Part shown: piece after piece, positions 1-8,466 of the stretch
How the letters are laid out: every line of letters starts with the position of its first letter
Numbering within the stretch: the stretch's first letter is position 1
Assembly (NCBI RefSeq): GCF_042680605.1
Contig: NZ_JBHUEE010000001.1
Coordinates: 718,782-782,781, forward strand
Origin: Allobogoriella deserti
GTDB lineage: Bacteria; Actinomycetota; Actinomycetes; Actinomycetales; Actinomycetaceae
DNA: 64,000 bases
Reading direction: 5' to 3'
Notes under the pieces: model-generated
What the model was told of the DNA's origin: nothing
Database searches by the model: none
The model's input: the letters and a program-made list of their open reading frames with translations, nothing else
Made by a program: the position numbers and the translations under genes

Positions 1-764
1 ATCACGGTCCGGGCGCGTTCGAGCGGATCACCGCCGGTCATCGACCCGAATCCGGCGTACAGGAAAGGTCCGCGATCCATGAACGCCTGCACCCCCGCGG
101 GCAGGGCAGCTCCGCCGGTCGCGGGCGGCCAGGACCCGGTCAGGCGCGCCGAAGCGGGCCAGTCCGCAGGCCGCGAGAGGAGTTCGGGGCTCACCGGGGC
201 GAGCGACGCGTGCGGCGGGTCGGCCGGTCCGCTCACCCCGGCCCGGCGGGCCGCGCGGCGCACGTCGCCGGCGAACATCGCACTCGACCCGCGCAGGGCG
301 GAATAGGTCAGGCGGTTCAGGGGGCCGCCCAGGTCTCGGGCGACGACGCCGGGCGCCGGGAAGGCGCGGGTCGCGGACAGGGCCGGTACCGCCGAGACGA
401 CGACGGACGGGACACCCAGATGCGTCGCCGCCACCGGAGCCGTGAGTACCTTCGGATGATGGACGACGACGTCCGGCCGCAGCTGCAGAATCGTGCGCAA
501 CGCGTCCTCGAGCATCCGCGCCATCGCCGGGCGGATCGTCGACCGGAACGTGCGCAGAGCCGCGACCGGAGACACGCCGGCATCGCCGACCAGATCGTGG
601 AACGAGATCCTGAGGTGGCGCACCGGCAGCCCGGACAGATCGACGCCGGGATCCTGCGGCACGGCGAGAGCGACGTCGTGACCGGCGTCGATCGCACGGC
701 GGGCGAGTGCGGCGAAGGGTTCGACGTCACCGCGTGAGCCGGCGGTGACGAGCGCGATCCGCAT
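1..764 (-). CDS. Glycosyltransferase family 1 (UGT/MGT-like), 3' part cut off
   Basis: Read on the minus strand from an ATG at 764. The protein begins MRIALVTAGSRGDVEPF, the N-terminal signature of sugar-nucleotide-dependent glycosyltransferases of the GtfA/UGT/MGT type (TSGTRGDVEP-like), and later carries FLYAGFGSM, the start of the second Rossmann-like domain. About 254 residues are visible and the frame is still open at the window edge, so the C-terminal donor-binding domain is missing. Such enzymes transfer a sugar from a nucleotide donor to a small molecule or lipid in the cytoplasm; the acceptor cannot be told from sequence. It points away from nudC, with about 200 bp between them. The family assignment is firm and the substrate is unknown. 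Confidence 0.85.
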   Translation of the reverse strand, partial: MRIALVTAGSRGDVEPFAALARRAIDAGHDVALAVPQDPGVDLSGLPVRHLRISFHDLVGDAGVSPVAALRTFRSTIRPAMARMLEDALRTILQLRPDVVVHHPKVLTAPVAATHLGVPSVVVSAVPALSATRAFPAPGVVARDLGGPLNRLTYSALRGSSAMFAGDVRRAARRAGVSGPADPPHASLAPVSPELLSRPADWPASARLTGSWPPATGGAALPAGVQAFMDRGPFLYAGFGSMTGGDPLERARTV

Positions 765-961
765 GGGCGCTCCCGGTCCTTCTCGGGGCTTCCGGCCGCA
801 TGCCGTCTCGCCCGCCGACCAGACTTCCCGGCGCTCCGGCACCCACAGTACGTCGGCCGGGCACACCCGGTCCGCTCATTTTCCGCAGGTCCGGGCCCAG
901 CCACGGTGTCATCGGTGACCGGGATGCGCGCGACGGCGATCGGCGGGCATACGGTGTGCCC

Positions 962-1921
962 GTGCACGATGCGCTCCCTCTCGCCCGGACCACTGTCGAT
1001 CCCGACGCCGTCGCACGCACCGATCCAGGCCTGCTCGACCGGCTGGCGGGTGACCCGTCCACCCGTGTGGCGCTGCTCCAGCGGGACCTGCTCGCCACCA
1101 CGGAGGGCGGACTCGACCTGCGCCGGCCGGACGAGCTGCCGTCGGACGCCTGGACGGCCGGCGCGGCCGTCTACCTCGGCCGCGACGACGAGCACGCCTA
1201 TCTCGCGTTGACCCTGCCCGACCGGTTGGGGGAGGAACGAGACCTGGACGGCGTCCCGGTCGTCGAGGACGCTCGGCTGGTCGATCTCGCGGCGGGACTG
1301 CGGCTGCGCCACCTGCGCGATATCGGCGACACCCTGACCGACCGCGACGCCGGCCTGGCGACCACCGCCGTCGCCGTCGCCGCCTGGCACGCGCGGCACC
1401 CGCGTTGCCCACGCTGCGGAGAGCCCACCGAGGTCATCGACGCCGGCTGGGTGCGCCGCTGCACGGCCGACGAGTCACTGCACTACCCGCGCACCGATCC
1501 CGCCGTCATCATGGCGGTCACCGACGTCCACGACCGGCTTCTCCTCGGTCACGCGGCCCACTGGCCCGAGCGGCGGTTCTCCACACTGGCCGGATACGTC
1601 GAGCCCGGGGAGGCGATCGAGGTCGCCGTGGCGCGCGAGGTCAAGGAGGAGGTCGGTCTCGACGTCGCGGACGTCGAGTTCGTCGCGTCCCAGCCCTGGC
1701 CGTTCCCGGCCTCGCTGATGCTCGGCTTCCGGGCGGTCCTGTCCGATCAGGCCGAGGAGGCCACGGTCGACGGCGTGGAGATCACGGCCGCCCGGTTCTT
1801 CACCCGGCCCGAGCTCGCCCGCGACGTCGAGCAGGGCGACGTCCTGCTGCCGATGCGGTCCTCGATCGCACGGTCGCTCATCGAGGACTGGTACGGCGGC
1901 CCGCTGCAGGCGCGAGCCTGA
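962..1921 (+). CDS. nudC: NADH pyrophosphatase / NAD-capped RNA hydrolase NudC
   Basis: A 319-aa NUDIX hydrolase that splits NAD(H) into NMN(H) and AMP and in related proteins removes NAD caps from RNA. The Nudix box runs from GYVEPGEA to REVKEEVGL and fits GX5EX7REUXEEXGU. It is followed by SQPWPFPASLM, the sequence that marks the NudC subfamily. The zinc-ribbon has CPRC and then a third Cys (VRRC), but the fourth Cys position is Asp (TAD). The GTG at 962 was chosen because TACGGT (950-955) lies 6 nt before it, fitting a leaderless transcript; GTG at 956 is an alternative. It converges on the mycoredoxin gene. nudC next to a mycoredoxin gene is the arrangement known from mycobacteria. Confidence 0.93.
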   Translation: MHDALPLARTTVDPDAVARTDPGLLDRLAGDPSTRVALLQRDLLATTEGGLDLRRPDELPSDAWTAGAAVYLGRDDEHAYLALTLPDRLGEERDLDGVPVVEDARLVDLAAGLRLRHLRDIGDTLTDRDAGLATTAVAVAAWHARHPRCPRCGEPTEVIDAGWVRRCTADESLHYPRTDPAVIMAVTDVHDRLLLGHAAHWPERRFSTLAGYVEPGEAIEVAVAREVKEEVGLDVADVEFVASQPWPFPASLMLGFRAVLSDQAEEATVDGVEITAARFFTRPELARDVEQGDVLLPMRSSIARSLIEDWYGGPLQARA

Positions 1922-1966
1922 CGCCGGCGCGAGCCCCGCCTGGCGTGCCGGTGCACGATCGACCAC

Positions 1967-2023
1967 TCGGCACCGGAGTGACGAGTCGGCACCGGAGTGA
2001 CGAGTCGGCACCGGAGTGACGAC
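1967..2023. repeat. Three tandem copies of a 19-bp unit
   Basis: The unit TCGGCACCGGAGTGACGAG occurs three times head to tail (1967-1985, 1986-2004, 2005-2023); only the last base of the third copy differs. It fills most of the space between the convergent nudC and mycoredoxin genes. No ORF runs through it with meaning and no function is apparent. It is a small minisatellite-like array. Confidence 0.95.
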
Positions 2024-2033
2024 TCGGGCCGGG

Positions 2034-2294
2034 TCAGGCGCCGAGGCGCTCCTTGACCTCCTTGAGCGACGGATTCGTCGTCGCGCTGCCGTCGGGGAAG
2101 ACCACGGTCGGCACGGTCTGGTTGCCGCCGTTGACGGACTCGACGAACGACGCCGACTGCGGGTCCTCCTCGATGTTCACCTCGGCATAGTCGATGCCCT
2201 CCCGCTCGAGCTGCGACTTGAGCCGGCGGCAGTAACCGCACCAGCTCGTCGAGTACATCGTGATGCTGCCGGGGGCAGGGGCCTGCGTGGTCAC
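2034..2294 (-). CDS. Mycoredoxin / glutaredoxin-like protein
   Basis: An 86-aa thioredoxin-fold oxidoreductase with the active site TSWCGYC near residues 14-20. The cis-Pro segment is QTVPTVVFPDGS and the following NPS loop is typical of actinobacterial mycoredoxin-1 (Mrx1). Mrx1 reduces mycothiol mixed disulfides in the cytosol using mycothiol and mycothione reductase. The start GTG at 2294 is preceded by GGAG with 8 nt spacing; GTG at 2303 is possible. Length matches the family. It converges on nudC, as in the related mycobacterial locus. Mrx1 rather than a classical glutaredoxin is inferred from the WCGYC context and the lineage. Confidence 0.88.
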   Translation of the reverse strand: MTTQAPAPGSITMYSTSWCGYCRRLKSQLEREGIDYAEVNIEEDPQSASFVESVNGGNQTVPTVVFPDGSATTNPSLKEVKERLGA

Positions 2295-2373
2295 GGACGA
2301 CACTCCAATCTCGCGGGTTGTTCTCCCCGTGACAACGACTGGTGCCGCCGCGTTCTTCCCGAGGGCGGAGGGA

Positions 2374-3174
2374 TCACCGCGACCAGCGGAAGAACCGCAC
2401 CGCGGACGCGACACCGAGCACCACCGCCGCGGACAGGGCGATCACATGACGGGCCTCGATCTCGCCTCCGAGCCACGCCGCCTCGAGGAGCCGGAGGCCG
2501 GCCCCGAACGGTAGCCACTCACCGAAGCGGGCCATCGACTCGGGCAGGTTCTGCGTCCCCCCGAACATCCCGCCCGCCGCGCCCATGACCAGGAACGCCA
2601 GCAGGCCGAGGGCGATGGAGGCGTTGGTGGTCGGCGCGAGCGCGCCGATGAGCATCCCGGTGGCGTACATCGCGGCGGCCACCAGCATCAGCGTCCCGAG
2701 TGTGGCCGGCGCGTCCTCCGGGCCGACCAGGCCGAATCCGACCCCGACGATCCCGAGCGCCAGTCCGAGCCCGACGACGGTCTGCACGACAGAGACCGTG
2801 ACCTGCGCGACGAGGACCATGGCCGGGTGGGCCGGCGTCGCGGCGAGTCGTTTGAGCAGGCCCAGCTTGCGGTAGGTGGCGAGGAACGACGGCATGTTCA
2901 CCACCCCGACCATCGCCACGACCATCACGAGCGTGATGGGCAGGATGAAGACCTCCAGGACCGACCGGTCGCCGGCCTCGGCCACGGACTCCTGAGACGT
3001 GCCGAACGCCTGGCTCAGCAGCAGCACGGCCGGCAGACCGATGGGGACCACGAGGCCCGCGGTGTCCCGGATGACCGAGCGCGCCTCGGCGAGGATCATC
3101 TGCCCCCACGCCGCCGCGCCGGGCCTGCTCGCCGTCGGGATCTCGAAGCCGTAGGTGCTGGACCCGGTAGTCAT
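2374..3174 (-). CDS. ABC-2 type exporter permease
   Basis: A 266-aa integral membrane protein with about six hydrophobic helices, for example around GLVVPIGLPAVLLL, ITLVMVVAMVGVV, VVQTVVGLGLALGIV and LMLVAAAMYATGML. It resembles ABC-2 permeases (NatB/DrrB type). Its ATG at 3174 overlaps the stop of the upstream ATPase (ATGA, 3171-3174), so the two are translationally coupled and form one exporter. The substrate (drug, lipid or peptide) is unknown. A divergent sensor kinase/response regulator pair starts about 150 bp beyond the ATPase and is a plausible regulator. Confidence 0.85.
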   Translation of the reverse strand: MTTGSSTYGFEIPTASRPGAAAWGQMILAEARSVIRDTAGLVVPIGLPAVLLLSQAFGTSQESVAEAGDRSVLEVFILPITLVMVVAMVGVVNMPSFLATYRKLGLLKRLAATPAHPAMVLVAQVTVSVVQTVVGLGLALGIVGVGFGLVGPEDAPATLGTLMLVAAAMYATGMLIGALAPTTNASIALGLLAFLVMGAAGGMFGGTQNLPESMARFGEWLPFGAGLRLLEAAWLGGEIEARHVIALSAAVVLGVASAVRFFRWSR

Positions 3175-3929
3175 GACGTCCCCTCCACACTCTCGATCAC
3201 GCTCTCGATCTCGTCCGGCCCGGCACCGATCAGGCCCAGGAACGCCTCCTCCAGGTCCTCGGCGCCCGTGTCCCGGACCAGGCTCTGCGGTGTCCCCTCC
3301 GCCCGGGTGCGTCCCGCATCGAGGACGACGACCCGGTCGCACAGGCGGGAGACCTCGTCCATGGCGTGACTGACGAGCAGCACCGTCACGCCCTCCTCCC
3401 GCAAGGACTCGACCAGCCGCCAGATGCTCCGCCGGCCCTCGGGGTCGAGGCCGGTCGTGAGCTCGTCGAGAATGACCACCCGTGGCCGGCCGATGAGGGC
3501 CACGGCCAGGGAGAGCCGTTGCTGCTGGCCACCGGAAAGGTTGCCGAACCGGGCGTCCCGTGAACCGGCCAGGCCGAGGCGCCGGAGCAGCTCCTCGGGA
3601 TCGTGCCCGGACGGGTAGAAGGAACGGTGCAACCGCAGGTTCTCGATCACCGTGAGGTCCAGGTGGAGGATGGCCTGCTGCAGCTGCACCCCGAGGACCA
3701 TCCGGAGCCGTGCCCGGTCCGTGACGGGATCCAGTCCGAGGACTCGTACGGTCCCCTCGTCCGGCCGGCGCAGGCCGGCGATCGACTCGGCGAGGGTCGT
3801 CTTCCCGGCCCCGTTGCGCCCCAGGATCCCGACGGTCTCACCCTCCTCGACGGTCAGGCTCACCCCGTCCAGCGCCACCGTGCGCTTGTAGCGTTTGCGA
3901 ATGCCGCTCACGTCCACCGCAGCAGGCAT
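3171..3929 (-). CDS. ABC transporter ATP-binding protein
   Basis: A 252-aa nucleotide-binding subunit. Walker A is GRNGAGKTT near residues 38-46, the Q-loop region contains QLQQA, the signature is LSGGQQQR near 137, Walker B is VVILDELTTGLD and the H-loop is LLVSHAMDE. Overall it resembles the CcmA/NatA-type ATPases that pair with ABC-2 permeases. It is the first gene of a two-gene unit with the permease and is divergent from the histidine kinase at 4086, sharing the 156-bp intergenic region. It powers export by the membrane partner; the cargo cannot be deduced. Confidence 0.92.
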   Translation of the reverse strand: MPAAVDVSGIRKRYKRTVALDGVSLTVEEGETVGILGRNGAGKTTLAESIAGLRRPDEGTVRVLGLDPVTDRARLRMVLGVQLQQAILHLDLTVIENLRLHRSFYPSGHDPEELLRRLGLAGSRDARFGNLSGGQQQRLSLAVALIGRPRVVILDELTTGLDPEGRRSIWRLVESLREEGVTVLLVSHAMDEVSRLCDRVVVLDAGRTRAEGTPQSLVRDTGAEDLEEAFLGLIGAGPDEIESVIESVEGTS

Positions 3930-4085
3930 CGTCCCCTCCTCGAGTCGTCGCGTCGCCCGCCCGGTCGGGCGGCTCCTGCCACGCTAGGAATCCGCGGTCG
4001 GCCGGTCGCGTGCCGGCCGTCACCACTTCCGACCATGACTTCCGGCACGGGTCGGCCCAGGGAGCAGCGCTCTACGCTGACGCTC

Positions 4086-5222
4086 GTGCGCCGTACGGAT
4101 CTGCTCGCCCTCGCCGTGGCTCTGCCGGTGACGCTCGGCCTCATCACCGGAGTCCCGGTGGCCGTCCTGCAGGCCCAGGGCGAGCAGGTCACGCGAGGGC
4201 CGGCGTGGCTGTGGTGGATGTTGCTGGTCGGGTTCCTCGTGGCGTTCACCCTGGCCGAGTTCCTCAGCGACCATCCGCGCCGGCTCCTGGCCGTCGGGAG
4301 TTTCGTGGTCCAGGCCGTGCTCGGCGTGGCCGTCATCCTGCTCATCGGGCAGGGGGTGGGGTTCGCGAACGTGATCCTCGTCTTCGGTGCGGCGCTGAGC
4401 TGCCAGGTGCTACCTCGGTGGGCCACAGCCGTCCTCGTGGCCGTCAACACGATCATCGCCGGGTTCGCCACCAGTTCGGCCGGCGGCTGGTTGGAGCCTG
4501 CGCTGACGGCGCTGTTCTACCTGTTCATCCAGATCGTCAGCGTCGCCAGCGTCATCAGCTGGCAGCGCCAGCAGGCGGTCAGCCAGGACCTGGCGGAGGC
4601 GCACGTGCAGCTCTCCGCCACCAGCGCACTGCTCGCGGACTCCACCCGCAGCGCGGAGCGGCTGCGTATCGCCCGGGACCTGCACGACGTCGCCGGACAT
4701 CAGCTCACGGCGCTGGCCCTGGAACTCGAGGTCGCCGCCCACCGCGCGGAGCCACCCGCCCAGGAGCACGTGATCCGGGCGCGCAACATCGCGACCGACC
4801 TCCTGGACAACGTGCGCGACGTCGTCTCGGACCTGCGGGACGACAGTGGTGACCTGCGCCAGACTCTGGAGCGGGTGGTCGCCGCGGTGCCCGCTCCGGC
4901 GGTGCACCTGTCCGTGGGGGAGGACGTCGTGGCCGACGAGGCCCGGACGACGGCGCTCGTGCGGGCGGTCCAGGAGATCGCCGCCAACACCATCCGGCAC
5001 GCCCGGGAGGCGGAGAACCTCTGGATCGAGCTGACCCGCGAGAACGGGAACCTCGTGCTGTCCGCGGCCGATGACGGCTGGGGCGCGACCGACGTCGCCC
5101 TGGGCAACGGACTGCGCGGCATCCGCGAACGCGCCGAACAGCTCGGCGGAACCGCGCGGTTCCTGCGCAGCTCCTCAACACGCGGTGGGTTCGCGACCCG
5201 GCTGGAGGTGCCTGCGTCGTGA
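4086..5222 (+). CDS. Sensor histidine kinase, HisKA_3 (NarL/DesK-type)
   Basis: A 378-aa membrane sensor kinase. Six hydrophobic segments fill the first 160 residues with no large extracellular loop, so it probably senses a membrane-associated signal. A short linker helix leads to RIARDLHDVAGHQLTAL with the phospho-accepting His, and a HATPase_c domain follows (NTIRHA N-box, ADDGWG and GNGLRGIRERAEQLGG). The GTG at 4086 has TACGCT (4073-4078) 7 nt upstream, which suggests a leaderless transcript; ATG 4035 is an alternative. The stop overlaps the start of the response regulator by 4 nt (GTGA). Divergence from the ABC exporter suggests that exporter is its target. Confidence 0.9.
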   Translation: MRRTDLLALAVALPVTLGLITGVPVAVLQAQGEQVTRGPAWLWWMLLVGFLVAFTLAEFLSDHPRRLLAVGSFVVQAVLGVAVILLIGQGVGFANVILVFGAALSCQVLPRWATAVLVAVNTIIAGFATSSAGGWLEPALTALFYLFIQIVSVASVISWQRQQAVSQDLAEAHVQLSATSALLADSTRSAERLRIARDLHDVAGHQLTALALELEVAAHRAEPPAQEHVIRARNIATDLLDNVRDVVSDLRDDSGDLRQTLERVVAAVPAPAVHLSVGEDVVADEARTTALVRAVQEIAANTIRHAREAENLWIELTRENGNLVLSAADDGWGATDVALGNGLRGIRERAEQLGGTARFLRSSSTRGGFATRLEVPAS

Positions 5223-5902
5223 ATGCAGTGCCGGCAGCACCGTCTCCACCCATGCGGGTCGTGATCGTCGACGACCAGACCCTCGTCCGGCACGGGATCC
5301 GGAGCCTGCTGGACCTCAGCGAGGATATCTCCGTCGTCGGCGAGGCCGAGGACGGCCGCAGTGCTCTGGAGGTCCTCGGCGAGCACCGTCCCGACGTCGT
5401 CCTCCTCGACCTGCGCATGCCGGGGATGGACGGCCTCGCGATGCTGCAGGAGTTGCGCGCGGGCGGGGACGAGGTGCCCGTGCTCGTGCTGACCACCTTC
5501 GACGACGCCGACCTCGTCCTCGGCGCCATGCGCGCCGGCGCGAGCGGCTACCTGCTCAAGGACGTGACCCTGGAGCGGCTCGTCGGCGCGATCCGCACGG
5601 TGGCCGGAGGCGGAACCTTCCTCCAGCCGTCGCTGACCCAACGCCTGCTGCGTGCCGCTGCCGACGGCGGAGTCCGGGGCGGTCCGAGCGATCCCGCGAT
5701 GCCGGTCGAGGCACTCACCGGCCGCGAGACCGACGTGCTGCGCCTCATGGCGGGCGGATACGCCAACCGGGAGATCGCCGACGCTCTACATCTCGCCGAG
5801 GGAACGGTGAAGAACCACGTCTCCACCGTGCTGCTCAAGCTCGGTGCGCGGGACCGGACGCAGGCCGTCCTGCGCGCGCTCTACCTCGGTCTGCTGCGCT
5901 GA
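5219..5902 (+). CDS. Response regulator, NarL/FixJ family
   Basis: A 227-aa DNA-binding regulator. The receiver domain begins MRVVIVDDQTLVRHGIRSLL after an 11-residue extension. The acidic pocket and phospho-Asp lie in VVLLDLRMPGMDG, and the conserved Thr and Lys in LTTFDD and YLLKDV. The C-terminal LuxR-type helix-turn-helix runs from LTGRETDVLRLMAGGYANRE to GTVKNHVSTVLLKLGARDR. It is coupled to the kinase gene by a 4-nt overlap and is its evident partner. The ABC exporter on the opposite strand is the likely regulon member; this is inferred from position only. Confidence 0.94.
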   Translation: MNAVPAAPSPPMRVVIVDDQTLVRHGIRSLLDLSEDISVVGEAEDGRSALEVLGEHRPDVVLLDLRMPGMDGLAMLQELRAGGDEVPVLVLTTFDDADLVLGAMRAGASGYLLKDVTLERLVGAIRTVAGGGTFLQPSLTQRLLRAAADGGVRGGPSDPAMPVEALTGRETDVLRLMAGGYANREIADALHLAEGTVKNHVSTVLLKLGARDRTQAVLRALYLGLLR

Positions 5903-5977
5903 CCGAGCGGCGGCCGTTCCCCTCTCGCTGTCCACCGGCCGGCGACGTCGCGTCACCGGCGCCTGCGACAATCGGGT

Positions 5978-8035
5978 GTGATGAGCACGGACGAGCTGAC
6001 GAGCACCGACGAGCTCCTGGACGCCCTCGACGAGGACCAGCGTGCGGTCGCCGAGCACCTCACCGGTCCGCTGTGCGTCCTCGCCGGCGCGGGCACCGGC
6101 AAGACCCGAGCCATCACCTACCGGATCGCCAACGGCGTGCTGTCGGGCACGTACAACCCGCAGACCGTGCTGGCCGTGACCTTCACCGCCCGGGCGGCCG
6201 GGGAGATGCGCTCGCGGCTGCGCGACCTCGGTGTCGGCGGGGTCCAGGCGCGCACATTCCACGCCGCCGCGCTGCGTCAGCTCTCGTACTTCTGGCCCTC
6301 CGTCGTCGGCGGGTCACTGCCGCGGATCGCGGAGCACAAGGCCTCGCTCGTGGCGGAAGCCTCGGGCCGTCTCGGACTCGGCGCGGACCGCACGGTCATC
6401 CGCGATCTCTCCAGCGAGGTCGAGTGGGCGAAGGTCTCGCTCATCACCCCGGACGACTACGCCGCACGCGCCGCCCGAGCCGCCCGTGAGGCTCCCGGCG
6501 GCCATGATCATGCGACCGTGGCGCGGCTGCTGAGCGTGTACGAGGAGGTCAAGTCCGAGCGCGGCGTCATCGACTTCGAGGACGTCCTGCTGCTGCTCGT
6601 GGGCATCCTGCTCGAGCACGAGGAGGTCGCCGCCCAGGTCCGGGGCCAGTACCGCCATTTCGTCGTCGACGAGTATCAGGACGTCTCGCCGCTGCAGCAG
6701 CGCCTCCTCGACCTCTGGCTGGGGGAGCGTCAGGAGTTGTGCGTGGTGGGTGACGCGTCACAGACGATCTACTCCTTCACCGGGGCCACGCCACGGTTCC
6801 TCACCGAGTTCACGCAGCGCTTCCCGGGCGCCCCGGTGGTGCGCCTGGTCCGCGACTACCGCTCGACACCGCAGGTGGTCGATCTCGCGAACCAGGTGCT
6901 CGCCCGCGCCGGCCGGCACCGAGACGCCGCCGCGGTCGAACTTCTCGCCCAACGTCCGTCCTCCGTGCCGGTCCGCTTCGAGACCTACGACGACGACCTC
7001 GCCGAGGCCCGGGGCGTCGCCGAACGCATCAGCGCGTTGGCCGACGACGGCGTACCCCTGAACGAGATCGCCGTCCTGTACCGCACCAACGGGCAGGCCG
7101 AGGCGTTCGAGCAGGCGCTCGCCGACGCGGGCATCGGCTACCTGGTCCGGGGCGGTGAGCGCTTCTTCGCGCGCCGCGAGGTCAAGGAGGCGATCGCCAT
7201 GCTGCGCGCGGCGGTGCGCTCCTCCGCCGGACAGCCGGTCACCGAGGCCGTACGAGACGTGCTCTCGTCGGTGGGGTGGTCCACCACGCCGCCCGCCGCT
7301 CGCGGTGCGCAACGGGAACGGTGGGAATCGCTCAACTCGCTCGTCGGACTCGCGGACGACCTGTACGCCACCCGCCAGGCGACCATGGCCGAGCTCGTCG
7401 CCGAACTCGACGAGCGTGCCGCGGCTCAGCACGCGCCCACGGTCGCCGGCGTCACGCTCGCCAGCCTGCACGCGGCCAAGGGCCTGGAGTGGGACGCGGT
7501 CTTCCTGGTGGGGGTCTGCGAGGGGCTGCTGCCCATCTCTCTCGCCGAGGGCGAGGCCGCCGTCGCCGAGGAACGGCGCCTGCTCTACGTCGGCATCACG
7601 CGGGCGCGAGAGCATCTCCAGGTCTCCTACGCCCGTGCCCGCGCCGTCGGCGGCCGTGCCTCGCGCAAGCGCTCCCGCTTCCTCGACGGCATCTGGCCCG
7701 ACGGTCCGCCCCCCGTGGGCGGGCGGCGGATGTCGCGCCGGGCGGCGGCCCGGATGCGCCAGGAGTCCTTCGCCGAGGAGAACCCGGCGGACGTCGAGCT
7801 CTACGAACGGCTGCGTGCCTGGCGCGGCGCGGTCGCCCAAGCCGTGAGCAAGCCCGCGTACACGGTGCTGCACGACACGACCCTGCAGGCGATCGCGACC
7901 GCGAAGCCGAAGGATCTGCGTCAGCTGGCGGTCCTGCGCGGCATCGGAGCTACCAAGCTCGAGGCCTACGGCGGCCAGGTTCTCGCCGTCGTCCGCGGCG
8001 AGGAGGTCGACGTCGACGCCTGGTTGCGGCGCTGA
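5978..8035 (+). CDS. uvrD2: ATP-dependent DNA helicase UvrD2 (SF1A, HRDC)
   Basis: A 685-aa SF1A 3'-5' helicase. Motif I is GAGTGKTRAITYRI near residues 37-50, motif Ia VTFTARAAGEM, motif II FVVDEYQDVSPLQQ, motif III VVGDASQTIYSFTGA, motif IV RDYRST, motif V VTLASLHAAKGLEWDAVFL and motif VI RRLLYVGITRAR. The C-terminus has an HRDC-type domain (TLQAIATAKPKDLRQLAVLRGIG), which marks UvrD2 rather than UvrD1/PcrA. It unwinds DNA in repair and recombination. A GACAAT box (5967-5972) is 5 nt from the GTG start at 5978, a possible leaderless promoter. whiB7 follows in the same orientation, an adjacency also known in mycobacteria. Confidence 0.94.
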   Translation: MMSTDELTSTDELLDALDEDQRAVAEHLTGPLCVLAGAGTGKTRAITYRIANGVLSGTYNPQTVLAVTFTARAAGEMRSRLRDLGVGGVQARTFHAAALRQLSYFWPSVVGGSLPRIAEHKASLVAEASGRLGLGADRTVIRDLSSEVEWAKVSLITPDDYAARAARAAREAPGGHDHATVARLLSVYEEVKSERGVIDFEDVLLLLVGILLEHEEVAAQVRGQYRHFVVDEYQDVSPLQQRLLDLWLGERQELCVVGDASQTIYSFTGATPRFLTEFTQRFPGAPVVRLVRDYRSTPQVVDLANQVLARAGRHRDAAAVELLAQRPSSVPVRFETYDDDLAEARGVAERISALADDGVPLNEIAVLYRTNGQAEAFEQALADAGIGYLVRGGERFFARREVKEAIAMLRAAVRSSAGQPVTEAVRDVLSSVGWSTTPPAARGAQRERWESLNSLVGLADDLYATRQATMAELVAELDERAAAQHAPTVAGVTLASLHAAKGLEWDAVFLVGVCEGLLPISLAEGEAAVAEERRLLYVGITRAREHLQVSYARARAVGGRASRKRSRFLDGIWPDGPPPVGGRRMSRRAAARMRQESFAEENPADVELYERLRAWRGAVAQAVSKPAYTVLHDTTLQAIATAKPKDLRQLAVLRGIGATKLEAYGGQVLAVVRGEEVDVDAWLRR

Positions 8036-8093
8036 TCCCGCGGCCATGAGCCCCCGCTCGGGCGGCGTGCACAGGCCCGGAAGAACTCGCTCG

Positions 8094-8132
8094 AAAAAAC
8101 CGTTGCCGCGAGGAGACGGGCGGGTCTAGAGT
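8094..8132 (+). promoter_or_regulatory. whiB7 promoter with upstream A-tract
   Basis: A run of six A (8094-8099) in otherwise GC-rich DNA is followed 3 nt later by a -35 box TTGCCG (8103-8108). An 18-bp spacer leads to the -10 box TAGAGT (8127-8132). WhiB7-activated promoters in mycobacteria and streptomycetes carry just such an AT-rich block immediately upstream of the -35 element, bound by the WhiB7 AT-hook. Autoactivation is therefore likely. Predicted transcription start is near 8139, giving a leader of about 330 nt. Confidence 0.75.
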
Positions 8133-8212
8133 CATGACTCGTCTGAGCCGTTCGGACCCTGCCTAGCCAGCATCAAAGGGTCCCTGACCCCGGATGGGAG
8201 GTGCGAGAAGTG

Positions 8213-8350
8213 ATGAGGAACCCGATCGCGTACGCCGATCTGCTGCTCGCGCCCGTTTTTGCCGTCCCCGGGGACAAGTGCGCCCTCGCCACGGATGGCG
8301 CCGCTGTGCGCGTGCGCATCGGCGAGCAAGGGATCGCCCGCAGGACCTGA
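8213..8350 (+). CDS. whiB7 leader ORF (uORF), 45 codons
   Basis: A short reading frame in the whiB7 leader. It starts at ATG 8213 (or GTG 8210), is preceded by GGGAGG at a good distance, and ends with TGA at 8348-8350. The peptide begins MRNPIAYADLLLAPVFAV and ends in an Arg-rich IARRT. It lies between the promoter and a terminator-like hairpin at 8372-8400. whiB7/wblC genes of other actinobacteria have a translated uORF whose stalled ribosome prevents termination when antibiotics inhibit translation. The position here fits that role; the peptide sequence itself is not recognised. Confidence 0.7.
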   Translation: MRNPIAYADLLLAPVFAVPGDKCALATDGAAVRVRIGEQGIARRT

Positions 8351-8371
8351 CTCTCGACGAGCCGTCAGCTC

Positions 8372-8410
8372 CGGCCGCGATCCCACAGGGACCGCGGCCG
8401 TCGTCTTTCT
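8372..8410 (+). terminator. Transcription attenuator hairpin in the whiB7 leader
   Basis: Stem CGGCCGCG (8372-8379) pairs perfectly with CGCGGCCG (8393-8400), with an inner TCCC/GGGA extension around a small loop. A pyrimidine-rich, T-containing tract, TCGTCTTTCT, follows at 8401-8410. It sits 22 nt after the uORF stop and 57 nt before the whiB7 start, so it can end transcription before the gene unless ribosome position changes the leader fold. Confidence 0.75.
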
Positions 8411-8466
8411 CAGACGTCCTTGGTCCCACAACGAGGACAGATGAGAGAAACGACCTAGGAGCAGCA

